A DNA stretch of 64,000 bases from Dolichospermum circinale AWQC310F. Lineage in GTDB: Bacteria; Cyanobacteriota; Cyanobacteriia; Cyanobacteriales; Nostocaceae. Position 1 is the stretch's first letter, and the number at the start of each line of letters is the position of its first letter. Positions 1 through 8,527 of this stretch are shown here, piece after piece. The notes below the pieces were generated by a model, which was given only the letters and a program-made list of their open reading frames with translations, was not told the origin of the DNA and did not search any database. Made by a program: the position numbers and the translations under genes. The stretch lies in assembly GCF_000426925.1 (NCBI RefSeq), contig NZ_KE384717.1, forward strand, positions 43,327-107,326, in the 5' to 3' direction.

Positions 1-1106
1 ACACCTGTTTGAGTAAAGACGACTTTGAATTGAGCAATGGATTCATTAGCTACTGCATTGCCAGGATTATACAGCAGTTTAGGCAGTGGTGTTTTTTCTA
101 TTGCATCACTGGCCGCCCGATTAACAGATTTGTAACCAATAATACTACCATCAGCAGCGACACCTAAACGATAAACTAAATCCTCTGGTAATTGTGAGCG
201 CGTTGTCCAAGCTGGATTAATTTGATTATAAACCTGGCGATTTAATGCCCGTAACTGGGATGAATCTGTGATCTCTGGTACGGTCTTTAAAAGTGCTTCT
301 AAATCTTTGGTTGCAAGGGGTCTGGCTGTTTTTGTCGCTGTGGGAGTTGCTGCTTCTTTTGGTAAAGGAGGATTAAGAGGAGTAAAGGTTGCTGTTGAAG
401 GTGCGGTTGTGGGTATTGTAGTGCTAGATTGTTCCTCTGGTTTGACTTCCGGTGGACGGACTTGAGGGATAGGAATCAAGAAACAGGCCAATGCGGCCAA
501 GACTAGACTGGATACACCTACTGTCGCTGGAATTGCTTGTTTGCGGAAAATTTGACTTGAACCACCACCTTGGGCAACTGGGTGTAATTCTAAGCATAAT
601 TCTGGTAAAGTTTGGCTATCAGCGAAAAACTGATCTACAGCTTCAACTAAATCAAATAATTGGACTGTGTTCAGGATAATTTCAATGGGTTTTCCTTCGT
701 TGGAGTTCTCTTCGAGATTGTCTTGTATGATTTCCGAATGCACAATTAATCTGTGACTGTTACCGTCTATTTTTTGTAATTCTACTAACTCTGATTCCTG
801 ATTTTGAGTGTCAAATTTTTGACCCTGATTTTCTGGTACTTTACTTAAAACTTCTTGGGCTAAAACCTCTTGGACATAATTACTGACGGCTGTAACTAAA
901 CTTTCAAAAAATTCCCTGCCCCCAACTATGGGTTGAGTGTGACTAGATAAATAGCATTCTGCGTTTACCAGTATAGACAATTCTGGACGTAGATCTTGAA
1001 AGTTAGGGGCAATCCCCCCTTGGTTGCTCGCAGTCCGTGTCATATCGCTTAACCCTTCTAGGAGCAGGGTACAATTGGGTAAACTATATTTACGTTGGAT
1101 ATTCAT
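1..1106 (-). CDS. DUF4335 family protein (partial, runs off the window)
   Basis: This reading frame is open from an ATG at 1106 to the window edge, so the C-terminus is missing. The visible 368 residues begin MNIQRKYSLPNCTLLLEGL, typical of cyanobacterial DUF4335 proteins. A hydrophobic stretch around residues 192-210 (VGVSSLVLAALACFLIPIP) looks like a single membrane anchor and is followed by a Pro/Thr/Ala-rich linker. It starts 9 bases after the stop of the DUF3038 gene, so the two are almost certainly one operon; this pair is conserved in cyanobacteria. The biochemical role is unknown. Confidence 0.85.
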   Translation of the reverse strand, partial: MNIQRKYSLPNCTLLLEGLSDMTRTASNQGGIAPNFQDLRPELSILVNAECYLSSHTQPIVGGREFFESLVTAVSNYVQEVLAQEVLSKVPENQGQKFDTQNQESELVELQKIDGNSHRLIVHSEIIQDNLEENSNEGKPIEIILNTVQLFDLVEAVDQFFADSQTLPELCLELHPVAQGGGSSQIFRKQAIPATVGVSSLVLAALACFLIPIPQVRPPEVKPEEQSSTTIPTTAPSTATFTPLNPPLPKEAATPTATKTARPLATKDLEALLKTVPEITDSSQLRALNRQVYNQINPAWTTRSQLPEDLVYRLGVAADGSIIGYKSVNRAASDAIEKTPLPKLLYNPGNAVANESIAQFKVVFTQTG

Positions 1107-1115
1107 TTTTTTTAC

Positions 1116-1751
1116 TTACTCTACCTCACCATCAAAAAGAGAAATCCAGTACCGCTGCATTCCCGCTGTACCGGTGCAAAATAGTAATTTTCCTAGTAGG
1201 TTTATAGCTAGTTGATCTAATTTATCATCAGAATTTAATGCTATTACACCAGAACGACGGTAATTCATCCGACTTTTAAAATGCGCTCTAAACCTTTCTA
1301 GGTAATTAGCTAATCTTAAATTTTGTTCTAGGGGAATCTGCTTTTGGGCTAATTGTTGGTATATAGTTAGTAGTTGACGGATGGTAACTGTTAACCGCCT
1401 AGCAATGTAGCAAGCAATCACTACTAAGGCTTTAGCCTCTAAAATATCCAAAGGACGGCGACTATGCGCCCTCCGCATGGGGTTAGAAGCTCTCATTCGC
1501 CATAAGTTGACCCGATTTTTGATAATTCCCTTGAGGTCTAATTCTTCAGCTAAAGACAAAATCGCTTCCGAACCGCCCAGTTCTAAGGCTTCAATTGCTA
1601 GTAACATTAGATCTATTTCCGTTCTAGTTTTCCGTGGACATACCTGTCCATGGAAGGCTGGATCTGGTAAAGTATCCAAAATCTCATGTATTCCCTGGGA
1701 ATTTTGGGGGTTGTTTATATTTACAGGTTGAAGATGAGCAGCGACATTCAT
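1116..1751 (-). CDS. DUF3038 family protein
   Basis: This 211-residue protein belongs to the cyanobacterium-specific DUF3038 family. Visible family features are the segment TRTEIDLMLLAIEALELGGS and the basic patch RMRASNPMRRAHSRRPLD. The frame is open nine codons further to a TTG at 1778, but I chose the ATG at 1751 (MNVAAHLQPV) because it is an ATG and has AAGG upstream. It is soluble, helical and without a signal peptide. It lies immediately upstream of the DUF4335 gene. Function is unknown; the conserved pairing suggests the two products act together. Confidence 0.88.
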   Translation of the reverse strand: MNVAAHLQPVNINNPQNSQGIHEILDTLPDPAFHGQVCPRKTRTEIDLMLLAIEALELGGSEAILSLAEELDLKGIIKNRVNLWRMRASNPMRRAHSRRPLDILEAKALVVIACYIARRLTVTIRQLLTIYQQLAQKQIPLEQNLRLANYLERFRAHFKSRMNYRRSGVIALNSDDKLDQLAINLLGKLLFCTGTAGMQRYWISLFDGEVE

Positions 1752-1964
1752 TCTATAAAATACCTTATGGGTTTCCAATCAAGTTATTGACTTTTTCACT
1801 ACCGCCCATGGCTGGAGGGCGATATGACAGTTCAATTATATACGTTGCGAGCTATTGACTCTTGACTTCACGGCTTTACCAGTATCCAGGGTATGACATT
1901 ATAGGGTAAGATACTTCTTGATCTTCAGGAAAATTTTTCTCTCACAAAAAAGTATTTCTCAAAT

Positions 1965-2483
1965 ATGGATTTAAAATCGCTGATTCGTGATATACCAGAT
2001 TTTCCTAAGCCGGGAATTTTATTTCGAGATGTCACTACTCTATTAAGCGATCCAAAAGGATTGCGTTATACTATTGACTTTTTAGCACAAAAATGCTCAG
2101 AAATTGAAATTCAGGTAGACTACATTATCGGTATGGAGTCGCGGGGATTTATCTTCGGCGCACCGGTGGCTTATAAATTGGGTGCTGGTTTTATTCCCGT
2201 TCGCAAAAAAGGCAAGTTACCGGCAGCAGTTCACGCTATTGAATATCAATTAGAGTATGGTACAGATACCCTGGAAGTACATCAGGATGCTTTACGTCCC
2301 GGTAGCAAGGTTTTAATTGTAGATGATTTGATTGCTACTGGTGGAACTGCAAGTGCAACGGCAAAATTAGTACAAAAAATTGACTGCGAACTTGTCGGTT
2401 TTGGGTTTATTATCGAACTACGGGATTTACAAGGTCGGAAAAATTTGCCCGATGTCCCCATTATCTCACTAGTTGAATATTAA
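1965..2483 (+). CDS. apt: Adenine phosphoribosyltransferase
   Basis: It salvages adenine by transferring phosphoribose from PRPP to give AMP, in the cytosol. The 172-residue length is normal for the family. It opens with the typical [20 protein letters not shown], and the PRPP-binding loop [14 protein letters not shown] sits at residues 117-130. The conserved [10 protein letters not shown] segment (58-67) forms part of the active site. It is followed after 29 bases by an ABC-transporter permease in the same direction, possibly co-transcribed, although no functional link is obvious. Confidence 0.97.
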   Translation: MDLKSLIRDIPDFPKPGILFRDVTTLLSDPKGLRYTIDFLAQKCSEIEIQVDYIIGMESRGFIFGAPVAYKLGAGFIPVRKKGKLPAAVHAIEYQLEYGTDTLEVHQDALRPGSKVLIVDDLIATGGTASATAKLVQKIDCELVGFGFIIELRDLQGRKNLPDVPIISLVEY

Positions 2484-2512
2484 CAAAAAATAATTGACAA
2501 TGGCAATCTGAG

Positions 2513-3559
2513 ATGACCAGTACAAAAATTTCCCTGGAAACGAGTCGAAACTGGCTAATCAAGCTGGTTACTAGTGAGACCTTTATTTATATAATCAAAC
2601 GGCTTTTACAGGCACTATTAACGATTTTTTTAGCGTCGGCCTTGTCGTTTTTTATTATGAAGTTATCTCCTGGTAATTTTGTAACTAGCCTGCGGCTCAA
2701 TCCCAAAATTTCACCAGAAAGGATTGACGAAATTATAAAACAATTTGGTTTAGATAAGTCTTGGCCAGAACAGTTTGGATTTTGGTTAAAGCAAATTGTT
2801 ACCAAAGGTGATTTTGGCACAAGTTTTGTTTATCAACGTTCTGTATCATCGCTGTTATGGGAACGAGTACCAGCAACTTTATTTTTAGCGATCGCTTCCC
2901 TAATTATAACCTGGTCCATGGCTATTCCTTTGGGTATTCTCGCTGCGGTGAAACAAAATCGTCTTACTGACCAGGTTTTGCAGGTAGTCAGTTACGCTGG
3001 TCAAGGTATTCCCAGTTTTATCACTGTCTTATTTTTGCTCTTTTTAGCCCAACTGACTACCCCGCTTTTTCCCGTGGGTAATATGACTAGTATTGATCAT
3101 GCAGAACTAACATGGTTAGGTAAAATTTTGGATATCGCTTGGCATTCGATTTTACCATTAATTGCTTTGAGTGTTACCAGTTTTGCTGGTTTACAACGCA
3201 TTATGCGTGGTCAATTATTAGATGTTTTACGTCAAGACTATATTCAAACTGCTCGCGCTAAAGGACTTCCAGAAAATCGCGTTATTTATGTCCATGCTTT
3301 GCGAAATGCTATTAACCCATTAATTACGTTATTGGGTTTTGAATTAGCAGGTTTGTTAAGTGGTGCATTTATTACAGAAAATTTCTTTAACTGGCCAGGT
3401 TTAGGAAAATTAACCCTACAAGCAGTTTTAGTCAAAGATCAATATTTAGTCATGGCCAGTTTGGTCATGAGTGCAGTATTATTAATTCTTGGTAATTTAA
3501 TCGCTGACTTAATTTTAAAAGCCGCAGATCCGAGAATTAAATTAGAAGATTTGAATTAG
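2513..3559 (+). CDS. DppB/OppB-type ABC transporter permease
   Basis: This 348-residue inner-membrane permease belongs to the peptide/nickel import family. There is an N-terminal membrane segment (YIIKRLLQALLTIFLASA), a long periplasmic loop, then about five membrane segments. The cytoplasmic EAA loop that contacts the ATPase is visible near residues 245-268 (ARAKGLPENRVIYVHALRN). The family normally works with a second permease, two ATPases and a solute-binding protein, none of which is next to it; in cyanobacteria these genes are often scattered. Substrate cannot be read from the sequence. Confidence 0.92.
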   Translation: MTSTKISLETSRNWLIKLVTSETFIYIIKRLLQALLTIFLASALSFFIMKLSPGNFVTSLRLNPKISPERIDEIIKQFGLDKSWPEQFGFWLKQIVTKGDFGTSFVYQRSVSSLLWERVPATLFLAIASLIITWSMAIPLGILAAVKQNRLTDQVLQVVSYAGQGIPSFITVLFLLFLAQLTTPLFPVGNMTSIDHAELTWLGKILDIAWHSILPLIALSVTSFAGLQRIMRGQLLDVLRQDYIQTARAKGLPENRVIYVHALRNAINPLITLLGFELAGLLSGAFITENFFNWPGLGKLTLQAVLVKDQYLVMASLVMSAVLLILGNLIADLILKAADPRIKLEDLN

Positions 3560-3710
3560 AACCCAACTTACACAAAATATCTCTTAAACTCTCTTTTCTG
3601 CATGAAACTAATACTCAAACCCTAGTGGAACTTAAACATTTAATGACCACCATAAACAACAGCTAATGTAAGTCTTAACAAATTTATTGGGTAAACTTAG
3701 AAAATTTAGT
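3560..3710. repeat. Intergenic dispersed repeat (ACTTACACAAAATATCTC type)
   Basis: No gene is visible. The spacer begins with AACTTACACAAAATATCTC followed by TTAAACTCTCTTTT and ends with AATGTAAGTCTTA, so its ends are imperfect inverted copies (ACTTACA / TGTAAGT). A related segment occurs near 62535-62620 (CCTACACAAAATACGTCTC ... GTGTGTAAGTCCT) and another near 38925-38960. These look like decayed copies of one small mobile repeat. Confidence 0.45.
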
Positions 3711-4316
3711 TTATGCCAAAATTCCTACCAAAATTCTCATTAGATCTTCTAAATCATCAGGAATGCGATATAAGGAAATGTCCTGAAAAATTTGCTGATT
3801 GATTTTTTCTAATATTCCAAAACGCCAAGCATCACCAATGGTAACACATCCATAAAAAACATCTCCTTCTTCTACTTGAGAAATAGCAATTAATTCTACA
3901 GCAAGTTGTGTAAAACCTCGTGTTAAATCATCATTTTTAGCTTCAACTACCAATAAACTAGGATTATGTTTGAGAAAATAATCTAAATTACCCTTTAACC
4001 AGTTATTTACAGACAATGGGTATTCAATTCTCACTTGACATTGACAATAGCGAGCAACTTCTAATAATGTTGGTGCTACTAGGGTTTCTCGTCTTGCTGC
4101 TTCACTACTCAAACTTACTAAAGGTAAAGATTCTTCAATTCGTTGTTTTAATTCTTCTAGTCTTTGTAAATGGCGATCGCTTCGTGGTAAAGTAAGATGT
4201 TTTCTTATTAAAGAATAGCCCAATTCTGCTAATATTTCATCAGGTTCATAGGGCATTTCAAAGTAAGATCGAAATGTGTAGGATTGACTTTCTGATAATA
4301 TTTTTCTACGAGTCAT
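3711..4316 (-). CDS. Hypothetical protein with PD-(D/E)XK nuclease-like core
   Basis: I do not recognise a named family with certainty. The 201-residue protein has a helical, charged N-terminal half and a C-terminal segment GNLDYFLKHNPSLLVVEAKN with D112, E125 and K127, followed by Q137; this spacing matches the D...ExK...Q pattern of restriction-endonuclease-like folds. Similar stand-alone proteins are common in cyanobacterial accessory DNA. No partner gene is adjacent. Nuclease activity is an inference from the motif only; a non-catalytic descendant is possible. Confidence 0.6.
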   Translation of the reverse strand: MTRRKILSESQSYTFRSYFEMPYEPDEILAELGYSLIRKHLTLPRSDRHLQRLEELKQRIEESLPLVSLSSEAARRETLVAPTLLEVARYCQCQVRIEYPLSVNNWLKGNLDYFLKHNPSLLVVEAKNDDLTRGFTQLAVELIAISQVEEGDVFYGCVTIGDAWRFGILEKINQQIFQDISLYRIPDDLEDLMRILVGILA

Positions 4317-4379
4317 AAATTTATCTGAATCAGAATTTACAGGTAAAGAAGTAAAAAGAGCAATTAAAGCCTATTAGAA

Positions 4380-4470
4380 TTTAGATTTTTACATGGCGTG
4401 AAAACGTGCATTCATAATCAATCATTTGTCTGAATCAGGATATCCAGGATTTTAGGGTTTACAGGATGTT
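4380..4470. repeat. Dispersed 'ATCCTGGATATCCTGATTC' repeat fragment
   Basis: The stretch TCTGAATCAGGATATCCAGG followed by ATTTTAGGGTTTACAGGATG is the reverse complement of a repeat that recurs at about 4690-4760, 39825-39865 and 53050-53120. It is a typical intergenic repeat of filamentous cyanobacteria and has no coding potential here. Confidence 0.6.
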
Positions 4471-4689
4471 AATTTTCAATCATCTCACATTCAACTTTGT
4501 CTACCGTAGCGATCGCTTCTGTATCAATTTTCATAAACCAGCATCTTTTTTACACAGCATCATTATAAATCAACTGAGTAAGCATTATACTAAACCTAAC
4601 CCATCTAAACCAGTATTTGTTAAATATATTTACATTAATCAGGATGATTTTAATAACATATTTTTCATACCTACTCAAGTCACAACTTT

Positions 4690-4762
4690 TCTTAAATCCT
4701 GTAAATCCTCAAATCCTGGACATCCTGATATGGCTACGCCACGCTTCGCTATCAGACAATTA
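4690..4762. repeat. Dispersed repeat ending in the GGCTACGCCACGC module
   Basis: TAAATCCTCAAATCCTGGAC then ATCCTGATATGGCTACGCC, ACGCTTCGCTATCAGACAAT. A close copy is at 53060-53120, with a small difference (GGCTTGCGCCACGCTACGCT). The 105-residue open frame that covers this repeat (4466-4783) is therefore not credited as a gene. Confidence 0.65.
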
Positions 4763-4785
4763 TTTATTTTAATTTGTAATTAACC

Positions 4786-4876
4786 AGGACTTACGCAAAA
4801 AGAACCGAATTTGGGGTAATTCATGAATTACCCCTACCCAAGAATAAGGTGTTCAGCCACATCTTACGTAAGTCCT
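4786..4876. mobile_element. MITE-like element with AGGACTTACG inverted ends
   Basis: A 91-bp element is bounded by perfect 10-bp inverted repeats, AGGACTTACG and CGTAAGTCCT. Its centre (4813-4834) is a perfect 22-bp palindrome, GGGGTAATTC..GAATTACCCC. There is no reading frame. It has the size and symmetry of a miniature inverted-repeat transposable element mobilised in trans. It lies just upstream of a small antitoxin-like gene. Confidence 0.7.
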
Positions 4877-4927
4877 ATTAACTACTAAAATATTAATACT
4901 ATGAACTTGTTATCTCCCTAGCACCCC

Positions 4928-5116
4928 ATGACCACCATTAAAGAAAAACTCATTGCGTCAATTGAAAACGCACCAGAACCTATTCTGGAAAAAACCCTCG
5001 ACTATCTTGAATATCTCAAAACCAAAATAACTGCCTCTACTATTAAATCAAGCAGTATTCCCATAAAAGATGGAGAACCGATATTACGCGGATCTAAAGC
5101 CAAAGATTTACTATAA
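4928..5116 (+). CDS. Small DUF2281-like (antitoxin-like) protein
   Basis: This 62-residue protein (MTTIKEKLIASIENAPEPIL, then EKTLDYLEYLKTK) resembles the short DUF2281/antitoxin-type proteins that begin with a helix and a P-E-P-L-L-E-type turn. The C-terminal part (IPIKDGEPILRGSKAKDLL) is unstructured-looking. A cognate toxin would normally follow on the same strand, but the next genes are on the opposite strand, so this may be a solitary antitoxin. The family call is tentative. Confidence 0.55.
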   Translation: MTTIKEKLIASIENAPEPILEKTLDYLEYLKTKITASTIKSSSIPIKDGEPILRGSKAKDLL

Positions 5117-5131
5117 TTGCCGAAACTTAAA

Positions 5132-5362
5132 CTAGGCAACCTGTAACGGTTGTGTAGGAAGCATTCTAGGTTCTGGTAATGCTTTATTCTCTTCAGTCAG
5201 CATCTCAACAAAAGTTTCAATCACTTCCTTACCATTTCTCGCAGCTTCTTCATAAGTTCTACCATGAGTATGAAACTCCTGCCAGGGAAATTCAGGTAAG
5301 TGAACTAAAAAAAGTTGATCCTCTTGAGACCATTGAATCACCATACTGTAATGATAAGTCAT
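5132..5362 (-). CDS. hicB: HicB-family antitoxin
   Basis: The 76-residue protein starts MTYHYSMVIQWSQEDQLFLV and contains the partial RNase-H-like fold typical of HicB: LVHLPEFPWQEFHTHGRTYE, then EAARNGKEVIETFVE. HicB proteins neutralise HicA mRNA interferases and usually repress their own promoter. It overlaps the end of hicA by 4 bases (ATGA), indicating translational coupling in the order hicA-hicB. No separate DNA-binding domain is visible at this length. Confidence 0.85.
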   Translation of the reverse strand: MTYHYSMVIQWSQEDQLFLVHLPEFPWQEFHTHGRTYEEAARNGKEVIETFVEMLTEENKALPEPRMLPTQPLQVA

Positions 5363-5598
5363 TCTTCACCTTCTTGATTTTCTTGCTTGTTCAATTCTTC
5401 AAGTTTTTTCAGCACCCGTTGAATGTTTTTTTCTAAATATAACGGAGCATCATCTCCATCTTTTCCTGGTATGGTCAAGGGTTCTTCTGGTAATAATGGA
5501 TGCTTCCAATAAGTATGACTTCCTTTGCCTCTACCTGCTTGAAGGAGATACCCAACTTTTGCTACTATTGCCTTCAGTTCTCTTATTTTCTTCGGCAT
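5359..5598 (-). CDS. hicA: HicA-family mRNA interferase toxin
   Basis: The 79-residue protein has the double-stranded-RNA-binding-like fold signature of HicA: an N-terminal helix, KVGYLLQAGRGKGSHTYWKH with the catalytic-type His in GSHTYW, a strand (EPLTIPGKDG), and a C-terminal helix. Family members cleave mRNA when freed from HicB. The extended acidic C-terminus (NKQENQEGEE) overlaps the hicB start. The first gene of the pair is the toxin, the classical order. Confidence 0.85.
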   Translation of the reverse strand: MPKKIRELKAIVAKVGYLLQAGRGKGSHTYWKHPLLPEEPLTIPGKDGDDAPLYLEKNIQRVLKKLEELNKQENQEGEE

Positions 5599-5664
5599 TT
5601 CTCATTACCATACCCCTAGTTTATATTTTATGCTATTTATTTACAACATAATCCTGATTCAGAC

Positions 5665-5705
5665 AAAAAAAAGCGGGCTAACCGCTGATTAGAAGGTTAA
5701 CCCGT
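5665..5705 (-). terminator. Rho-independent terminator after ycf35
   Basis: Read on the minus strand, the stem CGGGTTAACC / GGTTAGCCCG (10 pairs, one G-U) closes an 11-base loop and is followed by a run of eight T. It lies about 30 bases after the ycf35 stop. Confidence 0.85.
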
Positions 5706-5734
5706 TTCACTTTGGGAACGCGCTAGAGAAATTG

Positions 5735-6085
5735 TTACTGCAATACCAACTTAACGTTAGCGTTTTGCAGACCGCGCTGTTTTACTTCAGCCAAAGTCTT
5801 GTTAACGGCATATTTTTGATTAATAGAGTTGATTAACTCAGTCTGGTTGTGCTTCTTAGCAACACCCCAAAGGTCAGCAATGAGGTCAAAAGAACCGTCA
5901 CTGTTACGAGACCAACCTAAATCGTACTCGCCTTCCAATACAGCAACGATGTCGGAGCGGAGACGTTGACCATTATAACCGCGAACATCAGCTTCAGTTT
6001 TTACACTGATACCCAAGTCGCGCAAAGAAGATTTGAGAATTTCGGCATCGGTGATCTTGGTACGCAGAGTGCTAAAGTGAGACAT
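5735..6085 (-). CDS. ycf35: Ycf35 protein (DUF1257)
   Basis: This 116-residue protein (MSHFSTLRTKITDAEILKSS) is the cyanobacterial/plastid Ycf35, DUF1257. A longer frame opens 14 codons upstream, but the ATG at 6085 has a strong ribosome-binding site (TTGGAGGAAACCCAA) and matches the usual N-terminus. The protein is soluble and basic, with conserved ADVRGYNGQ and LIADLWGVAKKHN segments. Its role is not established; it is retained in some algal plastid genomes. It sits downstream of ycf46 on the same strand, 146 bases away, and ends in a clear terminator. Confidence 0.93.
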   Translation of the reverse strand: MSHFSTLRTKITDAEILKSSLRDLGISVKTEADVRGYNGQRLRSDIVAVLEGEYDLGWSRNSDGSFDLIADLWGVAKKHNQTELINSINQKYAVNKTLAEVKQRGLQNANVKLVLQ

Positions 6086-6231
6086 TTGGGTTTCCTCCAA
6101 TAAGAAGATTGATGAGAAAAACGACAACGGTTCTTTTTTTTTTCAGCGAAGCCGCATGATTTGGGAACGGCTTTTTTCTAACTGTTAGTCTTGTGACTAA
6201 CCTTTCCCCCTGATATAGCAGAGGAAAGCTT

Positions 6232-7743
6232 TTAAAACTCCATGCGCTGATATTCAGCAACAGAGGAGGCTGCGGGTCTAGCACGCTGTCTGGCCCAGTC
6301 TCTTAAAGCTGTGACCTGTTCTTGCATCGTTCGTGACAGCGGCAAAGTAGACTTCAATGCAGCAATAATATCTAATTGGGTGAACTCCCGATCTTGGGCG
6401 AAGGCTTCATACATAGCCGCCACGACCGCCTGTTCAATTTCTGCCCCCGAAAAGCCATCGGACATTTTTGCTAGTTGTCCTAAATCAAATCTAGCAATAT
6501 CTTCCCGACGTTTGGTCAGGTGAATACCGAAGATATCCTGACGTTCTTCAGGTGTGGGCAGATCCACAAAGAAAATTTCATCAAAGCGACCTTTCCTCAA
6601 AAACTCTCCAGGTAGGCGCTCTACACGGTTAGCAGTGGCCATTACGAAAACTGGAGATTTCTTTTCTTGCATCCAAGTCAGGAAAGAGCCGAAAATTCTG
6701 TTTGATGTCCCCCCATCAGAATCGCCAGAACCACCGCTACCCGCAAAGGATTTATCCAATTCGTCAATAAACAGAATCGTGGGGGAAATTGATTCTGCCG
6801 TTTTTAGGGCGTTCCGCAGGTTGGCTTCACTGCGACCCACCATTGAGCCGTCGTAGACCCGCCCCATATCTAATCTCAGAATTGGTAAACCCCATAAACG
6901 GGAGGTAGTTTTAGCAATTAGTGACTTACCACAACCGGGAACACCGAGAATTAACATTCCTTTAGGTTGAGGCAAACCATATTCTCTCGCTCTTTCTGTA
7001 AAGGCGTTGGAGCGTTGGGTGAGCCAGGTTTTCAACTCTTCCAAACCACCCACAGCATCAATGGTTTCATCTTCTTCGAGGTACTCCAAGATACCGTTAC
7101 GGCGGATGAGTTGTTTTTTCTCGGACAGGACTATATTAACTTCATTTTCCGTCAATTGCCCCGTTGTTACCTGTGCTTTGCGGTATACTTTCTCAGCTTC
7201 ATCTTTGGTTAGACCCAAAGCGGCTCGAAGAAGCCTTTCTCGCGCCTCGGTTGTTACCTTTCGTCCCCGATTTTGCTCTTGATGGGCAGTTAAAACTTTA
7301 TTCAACTCAGCCATGTCAGGCAATTGAAAATCTAAAACAACAACTTCTTTTTCTAGTTCAATGGGAACCTGTTGCACAGGAGACATCAAGATAATGTTCT
7401 TTTGCGTTCCTTTGAAACTAGCGATCGCGTCCCGGAGCGATCTAGTTGTTGCTGGCGCATCAATAAAGGGATGTAAATCTTTAAGAATAAATATACTGGC
7501 TTCTTTTTGACGAATTATCCAATCAATCGCTGCTTCGGGAGAAACAGTATTGTGTTGGGTTGTACTGCGAGGTTGACCGTATTCGACGATACCGTGAGTT
7601 ACTGTCCACACATATACTCGCCTTTGGGGCTTTAACTCTTGAGAGACTTTAAAAATTGCCTGCTCTGCCCGTTCTTCCTCGGAGGTCACAAGGTAGATTA
7701 AAGGGTATTGAGCTTGAATTAAAATATTGAGCTCTTCTTTCAT
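6232..7743 (-). CDS. ycf46: Ycf46 AAA+ ATPase
   Basis: The 503-residue protein has a Ycf46-specific N-terminal domain (1-220; MKEELNILIQAQYPLIYLVT) and an AAA+ module. Walker A GVPGCGKS is at 267-274, Walker B ILFIDELD at 323-330, and the arginine-finger region RKGRFDEIFF follows. The C-terminal lid helices carry GFSGAEIEQAVVAAMYEAFA. In Synechocystis the homologue has been linked to regulation of photosynthesis and carbon uptake; the exact target is unclear. Its nearest same-strand neighbour is ycf35. Confidence 0.95.
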   Translation of the reverse strand: MKEELNILIQAQYPLIYLVTSEEERAEQAIFKVSQELKPQRRVYVWTVTHGIVEYGQPRSTTQHNTVSPEAAIDWIIRQKEASIFILKDLHPFIDAPATTRSLRDAIASFKGTQKNIILMSPVQQVPIELEKEVVVLDFQLPDMAELNKVLTAHQEQNRGRKVTTEARERLLRAALGLTKDEAEKVYRKAQVTTGQLTENEVNIVLSEKKQLIRRNGILEYLEEDETIDAVGGLEELKTWLTQRSNAFTERAREYGLPQPKGMLILGVPGCGKSLIAKTTSRLWGLPILRLDMGRVYDGSMVGRSEANLRNALKTAESISPTILFIDELDKSFAGSGGSGDSDGGTSNRIFGSFLTWMQEKKSPVFVMATANRVERLPGEFLRKGRFDEIFFVDLPTPEERQDIFGIHLTKRREDIARFDLGQLAKMSDGFSGAEIEQAVVAAMYEAFAQDREFTQLDIIAALKSTLPLSRTMQEQVTALRDWARQRARPAASSVAEYQRMEF

Positions 7744-7836
7744 ACTATCGACCTACTTGAGACCTTATAGAGACAGCACTAATAACGGTAGCCTGGCCTG
7801 AAGCCATACTATGAATTAATCATTAACAATTCCTAT

Positions 7837-8184
7837 CTAGCAAGGGACCAATTCTTCCTCACTCTTAGGATGGGTTTGCTCTTTTTCTCTGTTGTCAATA
7901 GGTAGACGTTCCTCACCTATTATTCCCGCTGGATTACCCAAATCCACTAGTTCTCCATTCCGTAACACCAGTGAAGTTTCACAAGTGGGACAGGAATAAA
8001 GCCGATGGGTCCGCCCATAAGAAGACGCTTCTAATTCTTCTACTACTTCTGAGTTCGTCAGGTAGAAATTGAGCGCTCGTTCTGCCATATCTGACATCGG
8101 TTCTGAGTCAACAGCAGAACGAATTTTCAGTCTTCTGTGCAATTCTGGCGACAAATATAGCGTAACCTTTTGCTTACTTTGCAT
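7837..8184 (-). CDS. Ribbon-helix-helix protein with CPTC motif
   Basis: The 115-residue protein begins MQSKQKVTLYLSPELHRRLK, a CopG/MetJ-type strand followed by two helices (PMSDMAERALNFYL), as in small DNA-binding regulators. The second half has YSCPTCETSLVLRNGELVDL, a single CxxC pair that could be half of a zinc ribbon completed by dimerisation, then an acidic, low-complexity tail. The most likely role is transcriptional regulation, but no operator or target can be named. It is transcribed in the same direction as ycf46. Confidence 0.7.
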   Translation of the reverse strand: MQSKQKVTLYLSPELHRRLKIRSAVDSEPMSDMAERALNFYLTNSEVVEELEASSYGRTHRLYSCPTCETSLVLRNGELVDLGNPAGIIGEERLPIDNREKEQTHPKSEEELVPC

Positions 8185-8527
8185 ATCACTTTCTAGTGGT
8201 CTTACCCGGGTATGTATATCACTCTATCTGTTCTTTTCTTGGTTGTCAAGATGGTAAGCCGTTTTAATGCCTATTTTGTTACATTTCTTAACTAAATAGT
8301 CATTAGCCAGGATTTACATAGAAAAATAAAGCAATATTAAATACATAAAAGTCCGATATTTAAATCCGATGTTAAAAATTATTTCCGCAAAAATTTATTT
8401 CCGCAAAAACCATCTACACTACTACATAGCGATTACTTTCATGTATCCGGGCGATCGCTAGTGCCAGTCTCATAAGTCTTGATCGATTAAATGTAAATGC
8501 AAACAAGTAGTTGATGGAAAGGATGTT
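8185..8527. other. Intergenic region upstream of the secreted repeat protein
   Basis: About 340 bases without a gene. It holds a tandem copy of ATTTCCGCAAAAA (near 8382-8412), a HIP1 octamer at 8451-8458, and a ribosome-binding site AAAGGA a few bases before the ATG at 8528. It should contain the divergent promoters, but I could not assign -35/-10 boxes. Confidence 0.5.

Noticed and set aside
4466..4783. 105-residue plus-strand frame
   Set aside because: Half of it is a dispersed intergenic repeat (ATCCTGGACATCCTGATATG); no ribosome-binding site or family resemblance.
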